Below, piece after piece: positions 48,246 to 57,072 of a stretch of DNA of 64,000 bases. The notes beneath the pieces were generated by a model. It was not told the DNA's origin. It searched no databases and worked only from the letters and a program-made list of their open reading frames with translations. Source of the DNA: Vibrio mangrovi. Lineage in GTDB: Bacteria; Pseudomonadota; Gammaproteobacteria; Enterobacterales; Vibrionaceae. Every line of letters starts with the position of its first letter. The stretch's first letter is position 1. The DNA is taken from contig NZ_AP024883.1 in NCBI RefSeq assembly GCF_024346955.1, positions 124,001 to 188,000 of the forward strand, in the 5' to 3' direction. The translations under genes were made by a program, and so were the position numbers.

Positions 48246-50231
48246 ATGATGTCTTTAGTAAAAAGAATTGTCAGTGGCTTTGCTATCTTGTTGGTTGCTC
48301 TGCTTGCGATGGGAATGGTTAGTTATTATGCCATGAATCAGATTCAGAAAGATTTACACCGAATTACAGATGATACTCTGCCACTCTCTCAGAGAGCTAA
48401 TGATATTAAAGTAAATATTCTACAACAAAACCAGATTGTTATGTCAATGTACAACGAAGATCATCTGGAACATATTGATGGAATTGAATCATCATTCAAC
48501 GATATTGAGTCTCGCTTGACTGATATGATAAATACTATTCCTAATGATTTAATTGTTCAGAGTGAAGTTTTGTCAGAAGCATTAACTGATATTAAACAGA
48601 ATCGCCGGAACTACTCAGCTAATTCGAAAGAACTGATTACACTTCATCGTCAATCGATTTCGATTAACCAGAAGATCAACAGCGAGTTAAAAATTCTGAA
48701 TAATCTACAACGTCGTCTGACTTATTATTTGGCTAAATATTCATCCAGCCGCTATACCGATAAAGATTTTCAGTTAACTGTGGTTGGTTTGGACAGAGAA
48801 GTGAAACGTGTGCTGAACGCATTTAGTACTTATCTGGTCGATGGCAAGCTGGCAGGTTTCAATACAAGACTCGAAGGTGCAGATGTTGTTATTTCCGGGC
48901 TATTTAAAGTCATCAAACAGTACGACACCGATAAAGGAAAATTGTTTACTCTGATGCTTGAGCCTCTCCTGTTCGAATTGACTGACCCGAATGGTCTTTA
49001 TCAGCTCTATAATGTGCAGGCTCAGAACAAAGAGCAGGTGAACGAATTACTGGCGGAGACGAATAAGAATATTGATGGCTTACTGGTGTCGGTCAACTCA
49101 TTTGTCGGACAGGCGCAGGAAATGGTCCGCAATGCTCAGACGGATTCGGAGGCCAGTATCGCACTAATTGAGCGGGTAATGCTTATCGTAAGTGCTGTCG
49201 CAGTTTTAATTGCAGTCATGATGCCGCTCAGAATTGCCGGGTGGGTAAGACAGGCTCTGAAGCGATTCCGGGAAGCATTGATGGAAATGACTCAGGGTGA
49301 TTTGCGGGTCCGGTTTGATCAATCTAAAAGAGATGAATTTGGTGAGTTAGGCGGATATCTGAACGATTTAGCTGACAATCTGCGTCAGACATTTTCTGAA
49401 CTGATCAGTTCGGCAGATAACCTGACTCAGGTTTCTGACGGAAATGCCAGAGTCAGCGAACAGACAACTTCTGCAGTGAGTCATCAGCAACAGTTACTTG
49501 AAAGCACTGCATCAGCCATGACTGAGATGGAAAGTTCTGTCGCAGAGGTTGCACAGCGGGCGCAGGATACAATGATGGCTGCGGAGCAGGCCAGTGAGCA
49601 GGTACAGAGTGTCGGGCAAATGATTCAGCAAGCCGTCGATAATATAAAAGAGCAGGCTGAGCAGATTGAAGAAACCTCACAAACGGCACTGGAACTGAAC
49701 GAGTACGGACAGAAGATTGACGGCATTATTGAGACGATTCAGGAGATTGCCGAGCAGACCAATCTTCTGGCGTTAAATGCCGCGATTGAGGCCGCCCGTG
49801 CCGGAGAACAGGGCCGTGGGTTTGCGGTGGTTGCCGATGAGGTTCGCTTACTGGCAAGCCGGACTAAGAACTCCACAGAAGAGATTCAGAAGATGATCGA
49901 AGTGATGCAGAATCTGATTCGGGCTGTTGTCGATACAATCAATATCAACGTGAGTAAAAATGAGACGAACATTGCTGCGGCTGAAGAGGCAGATTCTGGT
50001 CTGCGCCGGATGAGCGGTGCGATTACTCAGATTGTGGAAATGAACATGCAAATTGCTACGGCAACAGAAGAGCAGAGTGCGACAGCAAAAGAAATCAGTG
50101 CCAGTGTTGTTCATATCAGTGATTCAGCAGAAGAAACCGCTCAGGGAGCCAAAAATAACGCAGATTCAAGTCTGAGCCTGAAAGAGCAGTCGTATCATCA
50201 GCGGCAGTTGATTGAAAAGTATCGGGTTTAG
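48246..50231 (+). CDS. Methyl-accepting chemotaxis protein with long helical sensor
   Basis: This 661-residue inner-membrane chemoreceptor has TM1 at about 7-29, a periplasmic region of about 270 residues that is entirely helical in character, TM2 near 312-334, HAMP (VRQALKRFREALMEMTQGDLRVRFD) and a signalling domain with tip EQTNLLALNAAIEAARAGEQGRG. The sensor is too long for a simple four-helix bundle and fits a helical bimodular (HBM-like) form. Two ATG codons, 48246 and 48249, follow AGAGG. It is co-transcribed with the binding protein upstream. Docking of a closed binding protein on the helical sensor, as Trg does with ribose-binding protein, is the obvious model but is inferred. Confidence 0.93.
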   Translation: MMSLVKRIVSGFAILLVALLAMGMVSYYAMNQIQKDLHRITDDTLPLSQRANDIKVNILQQNQIVMSMYNEDHLEHIDGIESSFNDIESRLTDMINTIPNDLIVQSEVLSEALTDIKQNRRNYSANSKELITLHRQSISINQKINSELKILNNLQRRLTYYLAKYSSSRYTDKDFQLTVVGLDREVKRVLNAFSTYLVDGKLAGFNTRLEGADVVISGLFKVIKQYDTDKGKLFTLMLEPLLFELTDPNGLYQLYNVQAQNKEQVNELLAETNKNIDGLLVSVNSFVGQAQEMVRNAQTDSEASIALIERVMLIVSAVAVLIAVMMPLRIAGWVRQALKRFREALMEMTQGDLRVRFDQSKRDEFGELGGYLNDLADNLRQTFSELISSADNLTQVSDGNARVSEQTTSAVSHQQQLLESTASAMTEMESSVAEVAQRAQDTMMAAEQASEQVQSVGQMIQQAVDNIKEQAEQIEETSQTALELNEYGQKIDGIIETIQEIAEQTNLLALNAAIEAARAGEQGRGFAVVADEVRLLASRTKNSTEEIQKMIEVMQNLIRAVVDTININVSKNETNIAAAEEADSGLRRMSGAITQIVEMNMQIATATEEQSATAKEISASVVHISDSAEETAQGAKNNADSSLSLKEQSYHQRQLIEKYRV

Positions 50232-50330
50232 GAAGCGTGTTACTTCTTGAAAATTTTCTGCTATTTGCTCCTGTAGTATGACGCACAATGAATTTCACCA
50301 GTTTCAGGAACATCAGTGTCATGTGCGCCA

Positions 50331-50358
50331 GTTCCTCTTTCGGAGATGAAAGAGGAAC
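50331..50358. repeat. Inverted repeat GTTCCTCTTTC / GAAAGAGGAAC
   Basis: Perfect 11-base arms surround GGAGAT, followed 12 bases later by a run of seven T. It may terminate the chemoreceptor transcript. Confidence 0.6.
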
Positions 50359-50619
50359 CAGGAAATCTTTTTTTGTTGATTTGGTAACACGTGGTCCAGA
50401 ACCGGCTTTTACGGGCATCCTGCCCGGAAAAGCCTAACCATTCATCCTTGAATGGTTTTCTTCGTTCAGCGATCCGTTTAATTTGGGTAAAACATAATAG
50501 AAGCCGATTGGTCGATGAACTCAGGGGAAAAATCAGGGATGATTTTTCAGGATTTGCTGAGCAGGATGCGAATAAATCCGACCCTGATAGCGTGCGCTGA
50601 GGCTCATGTTAAAACGTTT

Positions 50620-50654
50620 TTGGTTCCTTTTGGCGTTGACCAAAAGGAACTGGT
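50620..50654. repeat. Inverted repeat TTGGTTCCTTTTGG / CCAAAAGGAACTGG
   Basis: Arms of about 14 bases (GGTTCCTTTTGG with CCAAAAGGAACT, one mismatch at the outer edge) surround CGTTGA. Sequences of this TTTTGGTTCCTTTTGG type recur in intergenic regions of many gammaproteobacteria, as I recall, but copy number here cannot be judged from one window. Confidence 0.6.
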
Positions 50655-50763
50655 GCGCGGTCGTTGTGGTGACTGAAATTGAAAGAGTCATTGCGCATCA
50701 AACAGCAGTGTAAAGCTGGCTGAGGCAGAGCAAAAAATAAAAAATACGCCTAGATCAAACGGA

Positions 50764-51084
50764 TTAGTTAACTCGGGTCCAGAAACTCATCGCCACAGAT
50801 TCCTTCTCGATCAGTTCTAAATATTCTAGTGCAACCGGATGATTCAGCCATTGCTGGCAGTATTCCTCTGCCTTCGACTGTGAACTGGCAATTGCTACAT
50901 CGGCATAGAGTCCGTCAGCACCGCGGACAAGGAAGTGAAGAATCAACTCTTCCTGATTGGTAAGAAACTCTGATTCTACTTTCCGGGAGAGTTCCACTAA
51001 TGTTGCTTCTGTAACGCCTTCTTTGAGCTTGAATGTCGCGAATTCCATGCCGCCGAAATTTTCAATGTTGCCGTGATGAATCAT
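50764..51084 (-). CDS. Small protein, possible dimeric alpha/beta-barrel fold
   Basis: I do not firmly recognise this 106-residue cytosolic protein. It begins MIHHGNIENFGGMEFATFKLKEGVTEATLVELSRKVES, then LHFLVRGADGLYADVAIASSQSKAEEYCQQWLNHPVALEYLELI, and ends SVAMSFWTRVN. The alternation of short strands and helices and the order resemble antibiotic-biosynthesis-monooxygenase-like or stress-responsive dimeric alpha/beta-barrel domains. AGAGG lies upstream of the chosen ATG; a codon eight residues earlier is also in frame. A WYL-domain regulator gene ends upstream of it on the same strand 64 bases away and probably controls it. Confidence 0.75.
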   Translation of the reverse strand: MIHHGNIENFGGMEFATFKLKEGVTEATLVELSRKVESEFLTNQEELILHFLVRGADGLYADVAIASSQSKAEEYCQQWLNHPVALEYLELIEKESVAMSFWTRVN

Positions 51085-51148
51085 ATGAATACCTCTTTTG
51101 TTTATCAATAGAGGTCAACCATAAGGCATGGCTACTGACAACACTCTG

Positions 51149-51841
51149 TCAGTGGCTTTCGTGTTTTTCCCGGATAGTGATATAAGCCTGAAGAGAAATA
51201 TTTTCCGGTAATACCGGTGTTTCACCGGAGAGATTCAGATCAACGATATGGTCTACTCTAAAGTCCCGGTAGTCACTGCGTAAATTACACCAGCAACCGA
51301 CAGTCCATTTTCCTCCCCAATAGAATAGCCCTAAAGGGAACACGGTTCGGGTTGTTACATTCCCGGAGATAGACTCATAAGTCATTACCAGCCAGCTTCC
51401 GGATTTTATTGCTGAATGTACTTTTTCCCACAGATGATACCCGGATAACTTACTGTGGGTTGCGGGAACTCTGACGGTTCGATCTTTGTCTGCGGTAAAC
51501 AGTAATGTGTCTGGCATCGCAGCTTCTATTTTGGACAGCAGAGAATGGGCGGAAGATGCAAAGTCTTTACCAGTTAATGATGCGATAAAATTCACTCCGG
51601 TAATCAGAGCTTCTAATTCATTCGGCGACAGTTGTAGTGGTGGTAACTCAAATCCTTCGGATAAGCGGTATCCAATGCCAGGTTCCCCATAAACAGGAAT
51701 TCCGGAAACGGATAAATCATCAATATAGCGATAGATAGTTCTTTCAGAAACCATCAATTTTTCAGCCAGTTTCTTTGCCGTAATCGGCTGATGTTTACGC
51801 AAAATATTTGTCAGTTGAAAAAGTCGATCTGATTTTCTCAA
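51149..51841 (-). CDS. WYL-domain transcriptional regulator (YafY-like)
   Basis: This 230-residue DNA-binding protein has an N-terminal winged helix (RKSDRLFQLTNILRKHQPITAKKLAEKLMVSERTIYRYIDDLSVSGIPVYGEPGIGYRLSEGF) followed by a WYL domain (PLGLFYWGGKWTVGCWCNLRSDYRDFRVDHIVDL). The YW-GKW sequence replaces the usual W-Y-L core, a common variation. This type of regulator usually sits next to a small gene it controls, here the dimeric-barrel-like gene downstream. The inducer is unknown. Confidence 0.9.
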   Translation of the reverse strand: MRKSDRLFQLTNILRKHQPITAKKLAEKLMVSERTIYRYIDDLSVSGIPVYGEPGIGYRLSEGFELPPLQLSPNELEALITGVNFIASLTGKDFASSAHSLLSKIEAAMPDTLLFTADKDRTVRVPATHSKLSGYHLWEKVHSAIKSGSWLVMTYESISGNVTTRTVFPLGLFYWGGKWTVGCWCNLRSDYRDFRVDHIVDLNLSGETPVLPENISLQAYITIREKHESH

Positions 51842-51956
51842 ACAATAATCTCCGGAGTTCTGATGTGACAGATGATGTGAATGGATTGTTTACTGATTCT
51901 TGCTTATTCAGGCAACAGTAACGCTCATTCTTGCATCACCGTACCAGAATATATAT

Positions 51957-51982
51957 AAAAAAGCCGCTATCACTAGCGGCTT
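51957..51982 (-). terminator. Terminator of the galactofuranose-type importer operon
   Basis: GCCGCTA / TAGCGGC with a four-base loop is followed on the minus strand by a run of A/T with six T. It lies about 20 bases after the yjfF stop. Confidence 0.8.
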
Positions 51983-52003
51983 ATTATTTCTGACCTGAAC
52001 GGG

Positions 52004-53002
52004 TTAAGTCCCTGCGGCCGTTGCAGCCTTAATGGTGTTCACCACTTTATTCCGTTCCGAAATAACAATCAGTAGCCGCTGAAGTCCGATAAAGGCGAAC
52101 AACAGGATGCCGATGATTATTTTGGTCCACCATGAACTCAGTGTTCCGTCGAAGGTGATATAAGTCTGAATCAGCCCTTGTATCAGCACCCCAAAAAGAG
52201 ATCCGAATACTGTGCCTACGCCTCCGGAAAGCAGGGTTCCGCCGATAACGACCGCTGCGATTGCATCCAGTTCGACGCCTACTGCAGCTAGCGGATAACC
52301 GGCTGAAGTGTAGATGGCAAAGACAATACCAGCGGTTGTCGCCAGTAAGGTCGACAGCATATAAATGCCGATAGTCGTTTGTTTGACCGCAACGCCCATT
52401 AATCCGGCAGATGTCTCATTTCCTCCGATGGCATAAACGTTGTTACCAAAACGGGTTCGATGAGCCAGCAATATACCGATAACCACGACGGCCAGCATAA
52501 TTACGGCCAGCAGACTGAGTCGGCCGCCTCCGGCAATTTTCCACATACTCCGGGAAAGCTCTCTGAAGAACGGATGTGTAATCGGCAGTGACTGTTCTGA
52601 AATCAGAAAGCTGGTTCCCCGTAAGAAAAACATACCAGCCAGCGTAATGATGAACGGCGGTATTTTTAATGTATGGATTATCCAGCCCATGCCAGCGCCA
52701 AATGTGCCGCCCATGACCAGGACAATCACGATAGCCAGCTGTGGAGCAACATTCCAGTCGCCTATCATCTTGGCTAGGAATACGCCGGTAAACGCAATCA
52801 CGGCCCCGACGGACAAATCGATACCGCCGGAAAGAATCACAAAGGTCATCCCGACAGCAACAATCCCCAGAAAGGCGTTGTCAGTCAGAATATTACAGAT
52901 CACTCGTGTGGATGCGAAAGCAGGAAATTCAACCAGACAGATCAGGTAGCCAATCACGAAGACAATAATCGTAATAACGAGAGGTAAATTACGCTTTATC
53001 AT
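52004..53002 (-). CDS. yjfF: Galactofuranose-type ABC permease YjfF
   Basis: This 332-residue inner-membrane permease of the ribose-type (BPD_transp_2) family matches E. coli YjfF. It has FVILSGGIDLSVGAVIAFTGV, the conserved GNETSAGLMGVAVKQTTIGIYMLS loop and ELDAIAAVVIGGTLLSGGVGTVFGS. It overlaps the 3' end of ytfT by 14 bases, so translation is coupled. It is the last gene of the ytfQ-ytfR-ytfT-yjfF set. Confidence 0.94.
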   Translation of the reverse strand: MIKRNLPLVITIIVFVIGYLICLVEFPAFASTRVICNILTDNAFLGIVAVGMTFVILSGGIDLSVGAVIAFTGVFLAKMIGDWNVAPQLAIVIVLVMGGTFGAGMGWIIHTLKIPPFIITLAGMFFLRGTSFLISEQSLPITHPFFRELSRSMWKIAGGGRLSLLAVIMLAVVVIGILLAHRTRFGNNVYAIGGNETSAGLMGVAVKQTTIGIYMLSTLLATTAGIVFAIYTSAGYPLAAVGVELDAIAAVVIGGTLLSGGVGTVFGSLFGVLIQGLIQTYITFDGTLSSWWTKIIIGILLFAFIGLQRLLIVISERNKVVNTIKAATAAGT

Positions 53003-54014
53003 GGTTTCGTCCTCCTTTCAGCAGTTGTATAACAGCCGGAGACTGCATCACCAGAACCACTAACACAACAATGGCTTTCACGATCTGATTCCACTGTGGC
53101 TGATAGCCGGAAAGCAGAATCCCGGTGTTGACGCCCTGAATAATCAGCGCACCAATGAGTGCGATAAAGAGATTAAAACGCCCGCCCGCGAGAGAGGTTC
53201 CCCCAATGACTACCGCGAGAATCGCATCCATTTCCAGCCATAAACCGGCATTATTGGCATCGGCTCCCCGAATATCGGCAGCGACAATCATTCCCGCAAT
53301 CGCTGCGGTAATTCCGCTGATCATATAAGTGGATATCACCACAGTCGGGGCATTGATCCCGGCATTTTTAGCGGCTTTGATATTAATTCCCACCGCTTCA
53401 ATAAATAAGCCCAGCGCCGTTTTTTTGGTTAGCAGCCAGATTGCCAGAGCGACGACTATCGTGATGACCACCGGTGTCGGCAGGTACAGAAAAGAGCCAC
53501 TGCCTATCCAGGCGAGTGTTTCATTGTTAAAGGTGACGATTTGCCCTTCGGTAATCAGTTGAGCAATGCCTCGTCCGGCAACCATCAGGATAAGAGTGGC
53601 AACAATGGGCTGTATCTTGAATACCGCCACCAGAAAGCCATTCCATAAACCACACAGGGCACCAGCCAGTAGTGACATCAGAATAATGACCGGAACTGAA
53701 TAACCCTGAGTGGCAAGACTGGCAAACGTTGCGCCACTGATAGCCATGACCGCGCCGACAGATAAATCGATACCACCGGTCGCAATGACCAGCGTCATTC
53801 CTATGGTTAACAACGCTACTGGTGAGCAGCGGTTGAGGATATCAATCACACTGCCGAACAATCGGCCGTCCTGAATATTGATGGTAAAAAAGTTGTCTGC
53901 TGCGAGACTGTTGATTAATAACACGCAGATCAGTGCTGCGATCTGCGGCGTGCCTTTCGGCAACTTCTGCTTCCAGTCAGAGCTGATATGAGCACGTAAA
54001 CTTGATGTATTCAT
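52989..54014 (-). CDS. ytfT: Galactofuranose-type ABC permease YtfT
   Basis: This 341-residue permease is the partner of YjfF. It shares DGRLFGS-IDILNR--PVALL-IGMTLVIATGGIDLSVGAVMAI with E. coli YtfT, and its C-terminal half has EMDAILAVVIGGTSLAGGRFNL. The start at MNTSSLRAH leaves eight bases after the ytfR stop; a codon four residues earlier would overlap it. Both permeases form the heterodimeric channel. Confidence 0.94.
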   Translation of the reverse strand: MNTSSLRAHISSDWKQKLPKGTPQIAALICVLLINSLAADNFFTINIQDGRLFGSVIDILNRCSPVALLTIGMTLVIATGGIDLSVGAVMAISGATFASLATQGYSVPVIILMSLLAGALCGLWNGFLVAVFKIQPIVATLILMVAGRGIAQLITEGQIVTFNNETLAWIGSGSFLYLPTPVVITIVVALAIWLLTKKTALGLFIEAVGINIKAAKNAGINAPTVVISTYMISGITAAIAGMIVAADIRGADANNAGLWLEMDAILAVVIGGTSLAGGRFNLFIALIGALIIQGVNTGILLSGYQPQWNQIVKAIVVLVVLVMQSPAVIQLLKGGRNHDKA

Positions 54015-54022
54015 AACATACC

Positions 54023-55528
54023 TCACATAGCAATGGCTTGCATGATGTTGGGAACCGACAGATCTTCTGCGGGAAGTTCTGCCACCTGTTTACGGTCTCT
54101 CAGTACGATGACTCTGTCTGCGTAACCGACCAGTTCTTCCAGTTCGGAAGAGATAACGAGTAGACCCAGCCCGTTCGCACACAATGATTCAATCAACCGA
54201 ATGATTTCCGCATGTGCCCCGACGTCAATACCCCGGGTCGGTTCATCGAGAATGAGGAACTTAGGTTTGGTTAGCAGCCAGCGGGCCAGCAGGACTTTCT
54301 GCTGATTGCCTCCCGATAAAAATTCTATCGGTTGTTCTATGCTCGGTGTTTTGATTGAAAGTTGCCTGATAAACCGTTCTGAGGCTTCTTCCTGCTCAGT
54401 TCTGGAAAGAGGTCTGAACCAGCCGCGCTGTGCCTGTAGTGCCAGAATGATATTCTCACGAACCGATGCCGAGGCGATGATTCCGTCGGTTTTCCGGTCT
54501 TCAGGACAAAAACCGAACCCCAAAGATGAGGCTTGTCTGGCTGAACGGATTTTCACCGATTTGTCTTTGATATAACTTTCGCCACTGTCATTGGGTTCAA
54601 TACCAAAAATTACCTGAGCTGTCTCGGTTCGGCCTGAGCCAAGCAGCCCGGCTAAGCCGACAATTTCTCCGGGGAAAATTTCCAGATCAAAGGGTTCAAT
54701 CGTCCCTTTTTTACCAAACTGAACAAATTTAGCGATTGGGTTATCGCTTAACCGTGTTTTACCGACTCTTTCCAGTGCGTTGTCTTCCAGTTCACGGCCC
54801 AGCATCATTTTGATTAGCTCGATCCGTGGCAGCTTGGTGGTTTCTTCTGAGCCAACCAGCTCTCCGTTACGCAATACGGTAATACGATCGCTTACTTCGT
54901 AGACCTGATCTAAAAAGTGGGTAATGAAAACCAGACTGATCCCTTGGTCGCGCAAATTGCGCATAATGCCGTACAGCATTTCCACTTCGTTGCTGTCCAG
55001 ACTGGCAGTCGGTTCGTCCAGTATTAAAATCTTTGCCGAGAGCGATACAGCTCTGGCGATGGCTATCACTTGTTGAATGGCGACAGAAAAATGATTGAGA
55101 GGCTGAGTCACATCTATATTCAGATTGTATTGCCCGACAATTTCTCTGGCCTTTTTCTGCATTGTTTTGCGATCAACCAGACCGAACTTTCTTGGCTCGT
55201 GACCGATAAACAGGTTATCCATAATGGACATATTCGGCAGCAGATTCACTTCCTGATAAACGGTGCCTATTCCCAGCGCCTGTGCATCAGCGGTACTTTG
55301 CGGATTTATGGATTCTCCATCTAAGGTGATTTCACCACTGTCACGCTGATAAACACCGGTCAGTGACTTTATTAATGTGGACTTTCCTGCACCGTTTTCG
55401 CCAAGTAATGCCATGATTTCACCTCTTCTCAGGGTAAAATCGACATTATTCAGAGCACGTACTCCGGGAAAATATTTGCAAATTCCTTTGGCATGTAAAA
55501 CGATGTCATTATTCCTATCCAATGACAT
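54023..55528 (-). CDS. ytfR: Galactofuranose-type ABC importer ATPase YtfR
   Basis: This 501-residue duplicated ATPase belongs to the CUT2 (ribose/galactofuranose) class. The first domain has GENGAGKSTLIKSLTG, signature SVAIQQVIAIARA and Walker B LILDEPTASLD. The second has a degenerate P-loop GLLGSGRTE, as usual in this class, an intact signature LSGGNQQKV and Walker B LILDEPTRGIDVG. A start two codons upstream is also possible. A hairpin lies in the 99-base gap between ytfQ and this gene. Confidence 0.95.
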   Translation of the reverse strand: MSLDRNNDIVLHAKGICKYFPGVRALNNVDFTLRRGEIMALLGENGAGKSTLIKSLTGVYQRDSGEITLDGESINPQSTADAQALGIGTVYQEVNLLPNMSIMDNLFIGHEPRKFGLVDRKTMQKKAREIVGQYNLNIDVTQPLNHFSVAIQQVIAIARAVSLSAKILILDEPTASLDSNEVEMLYGIMRNLRDQGISLVFITHFLDQVYEVSDRITVLRNGELVGSEETTKLPRIELIKMMLGRELEDNALERVGKTRLSDNPIAKFVQFGKKGTIEPFDLEIFPGEIVGLAGLLGSGRTETAQVIFGIEPNDSGESYIKDKSVKIRSARQASSLGFGFCPEDRKTDGIIASASVRENIILALQAQRGWFRPLSRTEQEEASERFIRQLSIKTPSIEQPIEFLSGGNQQKVLLARWLLTKPKFLILDEPTRGIDVGAHAEIIRLIESLCANGLGLLVISSELEELVGYADRVIVLRDRKQVAELPAEDLSVPNIMQAIAM

Positions 55529-55554
55529 AATCACTCCAATTCTGACTGACTTTT

Positions 55555-55586
55555 ATCCCGCCTCACATTCCGCTGTCAGGCGGGAT
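55555..55586 (-). terminator. Attenuating hairpin between ytfQ and ytfR
   Basis: ATCCCGCCT / AGGCGGGAT (55555-55563 with 55578-55586) is a perfect 9-bp stem. On the minus strand it is followed by AAAAGTC rather than a T-run, so it is likelier to stabilise the ytfQ message or partly block transcription than to be a full terminator. Confidence 0.65.
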
Positions 55587-55627
55587 TATTTCAGGTTAAT
55601 TGATGCTTCGGTTTAATCACCGTCAGC

Positions 55628-56587
55628 TTAATAACCCATGTCTTTTTTCAGCTCTAACTGCGCTGGCGCATCGGCGGGTTCAAAGAATTTAGATTCGGTT
55701 TGAATATGTTTCGGAGGCATTGTACCGTCTTTCTTATAAGCGATCAGGGCATCAAATGCAGGACCGGCCATATTTGGTGTCAGTTCTACTGAAGCGTTTG
55801 ATTCTCCGTTCATCATCGCTTTGAAAATATCCGGCACACCATCGATAGATACAATCAGAATATCACTGCCCGGTTTCAGACCGGCTTCTTTGATCGCCTG
55901 AATGGCACCGATGGCCATATCATCGTTATGTGCATAAACCGCACAGATATTTTTCCCGTTCGCTTCGGCTTTGATAAAGCTTTCCATGACTTCTTTACCT
56001 TTACTCCGGGTAAATTCGCCAGATTGAGTCCGAATGATGTTTACGTTCGAAGCGGTGCTGATCGCTTTCGCGAATCCTTCTTTCCGGTCTAAGGCGACAC
56101 TCGCGCCAACGGTTCCCTGAAGCTCGACGACATTACATTTTTTGCCGGCCACTTTTTTGATTAACCAGTTACCCGCAACTTCGCCTTCGTGGACACTGTC
56201 AGCAGCTACGGCTGTCATATACAGCGAGTCGTCATCGACGGTAATGCCTCGGTCTAACAAGAACACCGGGATGTCGTAATCACGCGCTTCTTCCAGCACC
56301 GGTTCCCAGCCTGTCTGTACCACCGGGGCAATAAAAATCGCATCCACGCCCTGAGCAATAAAAGAACGGACTGCTTTGATCTGGTTTTCCTGTTTCTGCT
56401 GGGCGTCGGATATTTTGAGTTGAATTCCTCTTTTTTCAGCTTCCGTTTTTGACACACTGGTTTCAGCAGCTCGCCAGCCAGACTCAGAACCAATTTGTGA
56501 GAAACCAACAGTCAGCGTTTTTGCCAATAAACTTCCTGATAGCAAGATGCTACCAATCGCTGCCGCTAATGTTATTTGCTTTAACAT
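55628..56587 (-). CDS. ytfQ: Galactofuranose-type binding protein YtfQ
   Basis: This 319-residue periplasmic sugar-binding protein is strikingly similar to E. coli YtfQ, which binds the furanose form of galactose. Shared blocks include TVGFSQIGSESGWRAAETSVSKTEAEKRGI, QGVDAIFIAPVVQTGWEPVLEEA, NVVELQGTVGASVALDRK and VYAHNDDMAIGAIQAIKEAGLKPG, ending DALIAYKKDGTMPP and MGY. The signal peptide ends near LLAKT. Its gene is first in the operon and is set apart by a hairpin, so it should be most abundant. Conservation of binding residues makes galactofuranose the likely ligand. Confidence 0.96.
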   Translation of the reverse strand: MLKQITLAAAIGSILLSGSLLAKTLTVGFSQIGSESGWRAAETSVSKTEAEKRGIQLKISDAQQKQENQIKAVRSFIAQGVDAIFIAPVVQTGWEPVLEEARDYDIPVFLLDRGITVDDDSLYMTAVAADSVHEGEVAGNWLIKKVAGKKCNVVELQGTVGASVALDRKEGFAKAISTASNVNIIRTQSGEFTRSKGKEVMESFIKAEANGKNICAVYAHNDDMAIGAIQAIKEAGLKPGSDILIVSIDGVPDIFKAMMNGESNASVELTPNMAGPAFDALIAYKKDGTMPPKHIQTESKFFEPADAPAQLELKKDMGY

Positions 56588-57072
56588 AGTATTCCCTTTT
56601 TAGTTTCACGTTACTTTTGCTTTTGTAATCAAAATAGTTATCGGACCACTTAGGGTGCCTCAATTATATTAATGACCAATAATTGAGCGATGCGAGAGTT
56701 CAATCACAAATAGATTTTGGTAGCATAATTGTCCATGTATACAGCATGTAATGAACAATATCGACGTAAATCGATGGAAATAAATCGGGATTTTATGGTT
56801 TGATAGACCGTATTTTATTACTATTTTTGTTTCATATTTGGCCTTGATATGTGAGGTTGTGCCAATAAAATTTGGGAATGTTTTTGTGTCGATGACAAGA
56901 TTTGATTGGTGAGTTTTGTGCGCAATAACTTTACTCAGGATGGCTCGATTCGCTTCTGCTCAGGCGAACCTGAAAATTCTTCCATGAATTTTCCTTTGAT
57001 TTTATATTAGCGGTCTTAAGAAAGTTGTACGGTATTGTGCCGTGTTAAAAAGGGCTGTTAGGTGACCAACGA
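56588..57072. other. Divergent intergenic region upstream of ytfQ and a lipoprotein gene
   Basis: These 485 bases have no supported gene. The ytfQ-proximal half holds its promoter. A hairpin (GAAAATTC / GAATTTTC around TTCCAT, 56973-56994) lies nearer the lipoprotein gene. Just ahead of that gene is GGGCTGTTAGGTGACC (57050-57065), whose GTTAGGT resembles the right-hand core of integron attC sites. A complete attC fold is not evident. Confidence 0.5.

Larger units (their letters stand above)
50232..50763. other. Intergenic region with two large inverted repeats
   Basis: These 532 bases between a chemoreceptor and a convergent small gene have no supported coding sequence. They contain two long, near-perfect inverted repeats, listed separately, that share the GGTTCCT core. 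A further short hairpin is CCATTCATCCTTGAATGG at 50439-50456. Translations of the open frames are not protein-like. Confidence 0.6.
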
